Positions 25,211 to 30,078 of a stretch of 30,078 nt of DNA are shown in pieces. The stretch lies in the NCBI GenBank assembly GCA_023426435.1, contig JAFAAS010000188.1, positions 1 through 30,078 on the forward strand. The letters run 5' to 3'. Position 1 is the first letter of the stretch; the number at the start of each line of letters is the position of its first letter. The stretch is from Verrucomicrobiota bacterium. GTDB lineage: Bacteria; Verrucomicrobiota; Verrucomicrobiia; Opitutales; Opitutaceae. A program made the translations under genes and the position numbers. The notes below the pieces were generated by a model. It saw nothing but the letters and a program-made list of their open reading frames with translations. It did not search any database and was not told the origin of the DNA.

Positions 25211-25863
25211 CGTCCCACCTCCAATCCCGGTCCATCCGTTTTCCTCCGTGGTTCAATTTCACCGCCCGTATCCCCTTCTTTGATACTCCTCCGCCACGCC
25301 CGATCCCCCGCCACCGCCATCGCGAAAAAGATCGCATACAACCCCGCCGTCAGCCGCAGGTCCTTCGCCCAATACACCCCGATCGCCACCACGTTCACGA
25401 CCATCCACCCCGCCCAACACTGCAGCCGCTTCCGCGCCTGCCACCACTGCGCGATCAAACTGAACACCAAAATAAACGCGTCCCAATGCGGCAGCGCCGC
25501 ATCCGTGTTCCGCCGCATCAACTCTCCCCACGCCGCCGTCGCCGCCACCCCCGCCACACTCCACCCCACCACGGCCCGCATCCGCAGTTTCGTCACCGGC
25601 AACATCGTTCGTTGCAGGCCGGAGTCTCCAACCTCGCCGCCACCCGCTCTTCCGCCCATCAACCAATGCCACCACCCATACGCTTGTATCCCGAAAAAGA
25701 ATACCTGCAGCAGCGCATCCGAATACAGCTTCGCCTCGAAAAACACCCACGCATACACCGACACCTGCACGAGCCCCACCGGCCACCCCCAGACATTCTG
25801 CCGGATCATCAGCGCGACGCCGACCACCCCCAGCACCGTGCCAATGATTTCAAATGCGGACAT
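25207..25863 (-). CDS. pnuC: Nicotinamide riboside transporter PnuC
   Basis: 218 residues, seven predicted membrane segments; SWEET-like facilitator for nicotinamide riboside. Motifs include EIIGTVLGVVGVALMIRQNV, WGWPVGLVQVSVYAWVFFEA, KLYSDALLQVFFFGIQAYGW followed by the family's WHW, and late QWWQARKRLQCWAGWMVVNV and KDLRLTAGLYAIFF. Uptake is driven by trapping through phosphorylation, supplied by the overlapping kinase gene. A somewhat longer basic tail (RRSIKEGDTGGEIEPRRKTD) ends the protein. No NAD-sensing riboswitch was recognised upstream; the 5' region instead holds a long inverted repeat. Confidence 0.95.
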   Translation of the reverse strand: MSAFEIIGTVLGVVGVALMIRQNVWGWPVGLVQVSVYAWVFFEAKLYSDALLQVFFFGIQAYGWWHWLMGGRAGGGEVGDSGLQRTMLPVTKLRMRAVVGWSVAGVAATAAWGELMRRNTDAALPHWDAFILVFSLIAQWWQARKRLQCWAGWMVVNVVAIGVYWAKDLRLTAGLYAIFFAMAVAGDRAWRRSIKEGDTGGEIEPRRKTDGPGLEVGR

Positions 25864-25878
25864 GAAGCGTCAGAAAAG

Positions 25879-26017
25879 AACCACGAATGGACACGAACGA
25901 ACACGAATGACCAGCAAACTAACGCCGCCCAGCTTCCCTCATTCGTGTGTATTCGTGTCCATTCGTGGTTCCACGTCCTCCTCCCAATCCGTGTTCATCC
26001 GCGTCCATCCGTGGTGA
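25879..26017. repeat. Long imperfect inverted repeat of the CACGAATGGACACGAA type
   Basis: The arms 25879-25910 and 25939-25970 are 32 bases each and complementary at 29 positions, separated by 28 bases. A diverged third unit follows in the second-arm orientation at about 25986-26017 (CCGTGTTCATCCGCGTCCAT and on). In translation these give the NHEWTRTNTN and RVHSWF peptides that I recognise from intergenic repeats in several phyla. It occupies most of the 173-base spacer between hslO and pnuC, and could form a large hairpin in the pnuC leader or the DNA. Confidence 0.8.
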
Positions 26018-26036
26018 GCGACCGCCCCTCCCCGCC

Positions 26037-26837
26037 TCACTTCTCCGCCACAAACGCCTCCAACGCTTCCCGCGTGATCGCATAACGCGCCCCACAACGC
26101 GGACACCGAATCTCAATCTTCTCCTCATCCCCAAACAGCCCTTCCGGATCCTGCCGCATCGTCGGCGCCAGCACTTCCAGCATCCGCTCCTGATTGCACC
26201 CACAGTGCCAGCGATACACGCGCGTCTCCATCGGCACCAGCGTCTCCGCGTCGTCCAGCTTCCGCACTTGCTCCACATCCAGCGCGTGCAACCAGCCCAC
26301 GTCGCAATCCGGATGCTCCGTCACCATCGCAAACTCCTCTTCGCTCAGCTGAAAATACCGCGCCGCCCGCTGCTCGCTCTGCGCATAAAACTTCTCCGCC
26401 GCCTCGATCGGATCGCCGCCCTTGAAACTCACCGTGCTCCGCCGCTTCTCCCCGCGCCCGCGCACCACGTCCGCATAAAACAAATTCTCCGGCATCTCCT
26501 TCACGTTCTCCTCGAACACTCGCCCCGCCACCGCGCCGAGCTCATTGTCTCCAATCAAAAACACATTCAACAAGGGCTGCTGAAAATTGATCGTCCACGC
26601 CGTCAGCTCATTCCGCGGCCGCGACGCACAATGCAGCACAAACGCCGCCAGCGCTTTCTTGAACAACGCATCCGCCTCCGGCGCCGGGCGAATCTGATGC
26701 TTCCCGAGATGCAGATAGTAATCGACGAACAGATCTCCGAACTCCGCCCGCGCCAATAGCACATTACGGCTTCGCACAAAAAACGTGCCCACCTCCATTC
26801 CAGCGTCATTCAGATTCGGGGGAGTAATTTCCGGCAT
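26037..26837 (-). CDS. hslO: Hsp33-family redox-regulated chaperone
   Basis: 266 residues from ATG 26837 (MPEITPPNLNDAGMEVGTFF). Hsp33 is a cytoplasmic holdase switched on by oxidation of a zinc-bound Cys4 centre. The C-terminal switch is present as HCGC (Cys212, Cys214) and CPRC (Cys245, Cys248), with CNQERMLEVL between them as in the family. The N-terminal substrate-binding domain includes VRSRNVLLARAEFGDLFVDY and NVFLIGDNELGAVAGRVFEE. The canonical C-x-C spacing is kept and the second pair is CPRC. It is slightly shorter than E. coli Hsp33. The open frame runs further upstream, but family alignment and the divergent neighbour favour 26837. Confidence 0.93.
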   Translation of the reverse strand: MPEITPPNLNDAGMEVGTFFVRSRNVLLARAEFGDLFVDYYLHLGKHQIRPAPEADALFKKALAAFVLHCASRPRNELTAWTINFQQPLLNVFLIGDNELGAVAGRVFEENVKEMPENLFYADVVRGRGEKRRSTVSFKGGDPIEAAEKFYAQSEQRAARYFQLSEEEFAMVTEHPDCDVGWLHALDVEQVRKLDDAETLVPMETRVYRWHCGCNQERMLEVLAPTMRQDPEGLFGDEEKIEIRCPRCGARYAITREALEAFVAEK

Positions 26838-26877
26838 GCCGCGAAACGTTGCGCACCGCCCCCGTTTGTCGAGCCCC

Positions 26878-26903
26878 GCGACCTCTTCCTGACCGCAGGT
26901 CGC
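26878..26903. other. Hairpin in the hslO/porin divergent spacer
   Basis: GCGACCT (26878-26884) and AGGTCGC (26897-26903) form a perfect 7-bp stem with a 12-nt loop, 41 bases upstream of the hslO start. The 175-base divergent spacer otherwise shows only a GCATGC-CAC-GCATGC motif near 26985. No clear promoter boxes were found. An operator or 5'UTR structure is possible. Confidence 0.3.
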
Positions 26904-27012
26904 CCCGCAAATTCCCGCATTCGCCCCCACGGCGTTGCCGGCCGCGCCCTTTTTCACGCCCGCTACTCCCGAGTCCCCCCGCTCCGCATGCCACGCATGC
27001 GCCCTTTTCCTC

Positions 27013-28149
27013 ATGCCCCTCCCCCACGCCTTTCTTTCGCGCACGGCCGTCGCACTCGTCGTGTCGCTCGCCACCCTCTCGCCGGCCGCCGCCTTCACCG
27101 CCGCCCCGAACCTCACCGTCAACGGCGACATCCGCCTCCGCTACGAATCCGACTGGGACTCCCATAACGCCGCCGGCGGCCGCCGCCTCGACCGCGAACG
27201 CGGCCGCTTCCGCCTCCGCGCCACCGCCCACTACAAATTCAACGACACCTGGTCCTTCGGCGCCCGCATCCGCACCGGCAACACCCACAGTCAGCAATCG
27301 CCGCATCTCACCTTCCACGCCGACGACGGCTCCCCATCCGACGACCTCCAATTCTCCCTCGACCGCTACTTCCTCCAGTTCAAACAACGCCACACCACCG
27401 CCTGGCTCGGCCGCAACTCCTCCCCGTTCTGGCAGCAAAACGAATTATTCTGGGACGAAGACATCACCCCCACCGGCGTCGCCGCCTCCTTCGACACCAA
27501 GCACGGCAATAACACCCTCACCACCACGCTGGGCGCCTTCGCCCTCCCCGACGGCGTCAACCACCTCCACGGCGGCCTCTACGCCGCCCAGCTCAAATAC
27601 GTCGTCTCAGCGAAACCCTCCCAACTCACCCTCGCCGCCGGCCTCCACGCCTTCGAAGGCAAACGCGGCGCCCGCTTCCTCCGCAATCGCAACGGCGAAC
27701 GCGACTACCTCGTCGGCGTCCTCAACGCCCAATGGTCCACCCCCGTCGCCAGCCGCCCCCTCGCACTCGGCATCGACGTTTTCCACAACTTCAAAGACTA
27801 CAGCGCCGCCGAGATCGCCCCGCTTCCCGCCACTCAGCGCGACGAAACCCTCGGCTACGTTTTCTCCGCCACCTACGGCCAGTTGAAAAATCCCCGCGAC
27901 TGGTTCCTCGGCTACTACTACGCCCACGTCGAAACCTTCGCCACCAACGCGTCCTACGCCCAGGACGACTGGGCGCGCTTCGGCAGCGGCCCGCAATCCG
28001 ACGTCACCGACATCAAGGGCTCCGAATTCCGCGTCGCCTACGCGTTCACGAAAGACCTCAACGTCATGGCCCGCCTCTTCCTCGTCGAGGCCATCACCAG
28101 CAACCAGGACGCCAAACGCTTCCGCCTCGACCTGAACTGGAAGTTCTAA
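27013..28149 (+). CDS. Outer-membrane porin-like beta-barrel protein
   Basis: 378 residues from ATG 27013. Signal peptide about residues 1-27 (AVALVVSLATLSPAAA then F). The remainder is rich in alternating hydrophobic/polar strands and aromatic girdle residues: LTVNGDIRLRYESDWDSHNA, FRLRATAHYKFNDTWSFGAR, YFLQFKQRHTTAWLGRNSSP. It ends in LDLNWKF, with the terminal Phe typical of BAM-assembled barrels. The layout suits the Porin_5 / alginate-export-like families of Verrucomicrobiota and Bacteroidota. The transported solute is unknown. The transglutaminase-like gene follows after 13 bases, so cotranscription is likely. Confidence 0.88.
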   Translation: MPLPHAFLSRTAVALVVSLATLSPAAAFTAAPNLTVNGDIRLRYESDWDSHNAAGGRRLDRERGRFRLRATAHYKFNDTWSFGARIRTGNTHSQQSPHLTFHADDGSPSDDLQFSLDRYFLQFKQRHTTAWLGRNSSPFWQQNELFWDEDITPTGVAASFDTKHGNNTLTTTLGAFALPDGVNHLHGGLYAAQLKYVVSAKPSQLTLAAGLHAFEGKRGARFLRNRNGERDYLVGVLNAQWSTPVASRPLALGIDVFHNFKDYSAAEIAPLPATQRDETLGYVFSATYGQLKNPRDWFLGYYYAHVETFATNASYAQDDWARFGSGPQSDVTDIKGSEFRVAYAFTKDLNVMARLFLVEAITSNQDAKRFRLDLNWKF

Positions 28150-28162
28150 GCCCCCACTCCCC

Positions 28163-29245
28163 ATGAAACGCCCCTTCGCCTTCTCCCTCATTCTCTGCGC
28201 CGCCACCTTTCTCCGCGCCGACGTCCCCGCCGAATCCGTCCGCACCTATCAGGTCCGCCAAACCGTCACGCTCTCCGACCTCCCCGCCAACGCGAAATCC
28301 ATCAAATGGTGGATCGCCATCCCCGACGACGACCGCTTCCAGGAGGTCCTCGACTTCGCCGTCACCTCCGCCCCCGGTCCGTGGAAAATCGTCATCGACC
28401 CCGACCGCGGCAATCGCTTCATGCTCGTCGAGGTCGAAAACCCTTCCGCGCCGTCGCTCGCATCCAAAATCGAATTCACGCTCCGCCGCCGCCCCGTCTT
28501 CGTCGAAATCGATCCCGCCCAAGCCGGCCCGATCACCGATTCGCACCGCCGACTCTTCGCCGACGATCTCCGCCTCGACGCCCCTCACATGCAGGTCACG
28601 CCGCAAATCGAAAAAATCGCCAGCGACGCCTGCGGCCTCGAAACCAATGTCGCCACCCAAGCCCGCCTTCTGCTCGGCGCCGTCGCCGACCTCACCGATC
28701 ACTACTCGAGAGATTCCTCCAAACCGAAAAGCGGCGTGGGCGACGCCGACATCTGCCTCACCGCCGGCGGCGGCACATGCACCAACATGCACTCGCTCTT
28801 CATCGCCCTCGCCCGCGCCCGCGGCATCCCCGCGCGTCTCCAAATGGGCTACCGCCTGCGCGAACCCAACGAGGGCAAGGAAACCGATCCGGGCTACCGC
28901 TGCTGGGCCGAGTATTTCGTTCCCAACTACGGCTGGGTCCCCACCGACATCGTCGAAGCCGATGACCCCAAGGGTCTCGGTCGCGATCGCTGGTTCACCG
29001 GCCTCACCGAACGCCGGCTCTGGCTCAACCAGGGTCGCGAGTTCAATCTCGCCGGTCGCGCCGTCACCGAAAAACGCGTCAACACCATGGTCATCGGCTA
29101 CGCCGAAATCGACGGCGTCGAAGCACGCGTCATCCCCGAAGGCGATCTCCCCGCCCAACTCACGCGCACCGTCTTCTACACTGAACTGAAACCCGCCCCC
29201 GCCATCCCGCCGATTGATGCTCACCTTGGATCGCTCTCCAGGTAG
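28163..29245 (+). CDS. Exported transglutaminase-like protein with altered catalytic triad
   Basis: 360 residues. Signal peptide about 1-19 (MKRPFAFSLILCAATFLRA). An N-terminal strand-rich domain (about 25-125) is followed by the transglutaminase core. Cys206 in GGGTCTNMHSLFIALARARG is the nucleophile position, and GIPARLQMGYR follows as usual. The catalytic His motif (H-x-W-x-E) reads RCWAEYFVPNYGWVPTDIVE, with Arg246 where His is expected and Asp262 in the Asp position. A single base separates CGC from CAC. Such proteins may act as proteases or have lost catalysis; here catalysis is in doubt. The stop codon TAG lies in a GTAG-headed palindrome. Confidence 0.9.
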   Translation: MKRPFAFSLILCAATFLRADVPAESVRTYQVRQTVTLSDLPANAKSIKWWIAIPDDDRFQEVLDFAVTSAPGPWKIVIDPDRGNRFMLVEVENPSAPSLASKIEFTLRRRPVFVEIDPAQAGPITDSHRRLFADDLRLDAPHMQVTPQIEKIASDACGLETNVATQARLLLGAVADLTDHYSRDSSKPKSGVGDADICLTAGGGTCTNMHSLFIALARARGIPARLQMGYRLREPNEGKETDPGYRCWAEYFVPNYGWVPTDIVEADDPKGLGRDRWFTGLTERRLWLNQGREFNLAGRAVTEKRVNTMVIGYAEIDGVEARVIPEGDLPAQLTRTVFYTELKPAPAIPPIDAHLGSLSR

Positions 29246-29258
29246 GACGATCGCGTCC
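29242..29258 (+). repeat. GTAG-headed REP-like palindrome at the transglutaminase gene stop
   Basis: GTAG (29242-29245) leads into GGACG-ATCG-CGTCC (29245-29258), a perfect 5-bp stem. The TAG is the gene's stop codon. The arrangement is the same as at 24611, but the stem sequence differs. Confidence 0.45.
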
Positions 29259-29303
29259 TCGCCGAGCCGCACCAAAGCGCAACTCGCCTTCCTCACTCCT
29301 CAC

Positions 29304-29335
29304 ACCGCAGCTCTCCGCTGCGGTTTCTTTTTTTT
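29304..29335 (+). terminator. Intrinsic terminator after the porin-transglutaminase pair
   Basis: An 8-bp perfect stem ACCGCAGC (29304-29311) and GCTGCGGT (29317-29324) encloses loop TCTCC, followed by TTTCTTTTTTTT. It lies 59 bases after the transglutaminase stop. This is the clearest intrinsic terminator in the window, and it separates the second DUF1080 gene from the upstream unit. Confidence 0.9.
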
Positions 29336-29380
29336 GCGCAACCTCGCCCCGCTCTCACATTGTCCAACCTCCGCCCTCCC

Positions 29381-30078
29381 ATGAAGCGCCCCATCCTTAT
29401 TACCTTCCTCGCCCTCGCCTTCACTTCCGCCCTCCCCGCCGCCTCCGACTGGCGACCGCTCCCTCTCGTTCGCGACAACCACATCGCCCCCGAATGGCAG
29501 CACGTCGGCTTCGGCCGCATGATCGTTGAAGGCAACACCCTCCGCACCGACCCCGACGCTCGCGGCCTCGGCCTTCTCGTTTACACCCAGGAAACCTTCG
29601 GCGACTGCCAGATCCGCATCGTTTACCGCCCCGACGAACCCAGCGACAACGCCGGCGTCCACATCCGCATGGACCGCGGCATCCTCGACCAAATCGGCCG
29701 CAAGGATCTCATCGGCGTCACCCGCGGCCCCAACAACTCCCTCTCCGACACCGAAGCCAAAAAAATGGCCACCGCCTCCGAACAGGAAAACGGCGGCTGG
29801 TATGCGATCCACCACGGCTTCGAAGTCCAGATCATGGACAGCGGCGACGCCCTGCATCGCACCGGCTCAATCTACTCCTACGCTCCCGCCGACGAACTCC
29901 CTCCCGCTCCCGCCGATGGTTGGCGCACCATGATCATTACCCTCCGCGGCACCGAAGTCATCGTCGACCTCGACGGCAAAACCATCAGTCGCTTCGACTC
30001 CGCCTCAACCGACATTCCTCCCCGCAAAACCTGGTCCGCCCCGAAACGCGAACACGTCCGCCCCACCCACGGTTACAT
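29381..30078 (+). CDS. Secreted DUF1080 protein, 3' end beyond window
   Basis: 232 codons visible from ATG 29381; the frame is open to the right edge. Signal peptide MKRPILITFLALAFTSALPA, then a DUF1080-type jelly roll. Visible blocks are WRPLPLVRDNHIAPEWQHVG, GNTLRTDPDARGLGLLVYTQ, FGDCQIRIVYRPDEPSDNAG-VHIRMD, GWYAIHHGFEVQIMDSGDAL, RTGSIYSYAPADE and WRTMIITLRGTEVIVDLDGK. The F-E-V-Q-I-M-D and RTGSIY elements are the family's ligand-binding core. It differs markedly from the DUF1080 protein at 22387, so this is not a recent duplication. It has its own transcription unit, starting 46 bases after the terminator. Confidence 0.9.
   Translation, partial: MKRPILITFLALAFTSALPAASDWRPLPLVRDNHIAPEWQHVGFGRMIVEGNTLRTDPDARGLGLLVYTQETFGDCQIRIVYRPDEPSDNAGVHIRMDRGILDQIGRKDLIGVTRGPNNSLSDTEAKKMATASEQENGGWYAIHHGFEVQIMDSGDALHRTGSIYSYAPADELPPAPADGWRTMIITLRGTEVIVDLDGKTISRFDSASTDIPPRKTWSAPKREHVRPTHGY

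Noticed and set aside
24616..26085. 489-codon plus-strand frame spanning the kinase, pnuC and the repeat
   Set aside because: It is Pro/Arg/His-rich and antisense to pnuC and the kinase. Its tail is merely the translated intergenic repeat.

Overview
The window looks like a chromosomal segment of a high-GC verrucomicrobium, most likely Opitutaceae. The reasons are the gene content (two DUF1080 sugar-hydrolase-like proteins, a LemA/M48 pair, an ExbBD-TPR operon), the unusual EF-Tu switch I sequence, and the intergenic repeat families. The taxonomic call is inference; no rRNA is present. No gap between genes exceeds about 180 bases.

Bases 1-8420, all on the minus strand, are the classical translation/transcription cluster. 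It reads tRNA-Thr(GGT), tuf, tRNA-Trp(CCA), secE, nusG, rplK, rplA, rplJ, rplL, rpoB; rpoB runs off the left edge. A candidate promoter lies at 8389-8417, ahead of tRNA-Thr. Several intercistronic structures were found: a hairpin between tuf and tRNA-Trp, a paired REP-like (BIME-like) element between rplK and rplA, a long stem just before the rplL ribosome-binding site, and an attenuator-like hairpin between rplL and rpoB.

Bases 8470-12981 (minus) hold a four-gene envelope operon: a secreted 871-residue TPR protein, an ExbB/TolQ-like protein, an ExbD/TolR-like protein, and a single-pass membrane protein in the TonB position. Both acidic residues that line the proton path in ExbB and ExbD are amides here (Glu to Gln, Asp to Asn). 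This is the best candidate in the window for an undescribed variant system.

Bases 13102-15771 (plus) encode a LemA protein and a membrane M48 metalloprotease with a long C-terminal extension. Bases 15808-18397 (minus) encode a GT-C-like polytopic membrane protein and two unrecognised proteins. Bases 18473-21470 (plus) encode SufE, a TatD-family hydrolase carrying two apparent small insertions (one a palindrome), and a nitronate monooxygenase-like flavoprotein. TcdA (minus) meets the last of these tail to tail.

Bases 22387-24614 (plus) encode a DUF1080 protein, an ABM-domain monooxygenase and an iron-type alcohol dehydrogenase. Bases 24653-25863 (minus) form a two-gene nicotinamide riboside salvage operon, pnuC plus a NadR-type kinase. 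Hsp33 (minus) follows after a repeat-rich spacer. The right end (plus) has an outer-membrane porin-like protein, a transglutaminase-like protein lacking the usual catalytic His, a good terminator, and a second DUF1080 protein cut by the window edge.

From about 8.4 kb onward the plus strand is C-rich whichever strand carries the genes. This suggests the minus strand is the leading strand, consistent with the orientation of the ribosomal/rpoB cluster.
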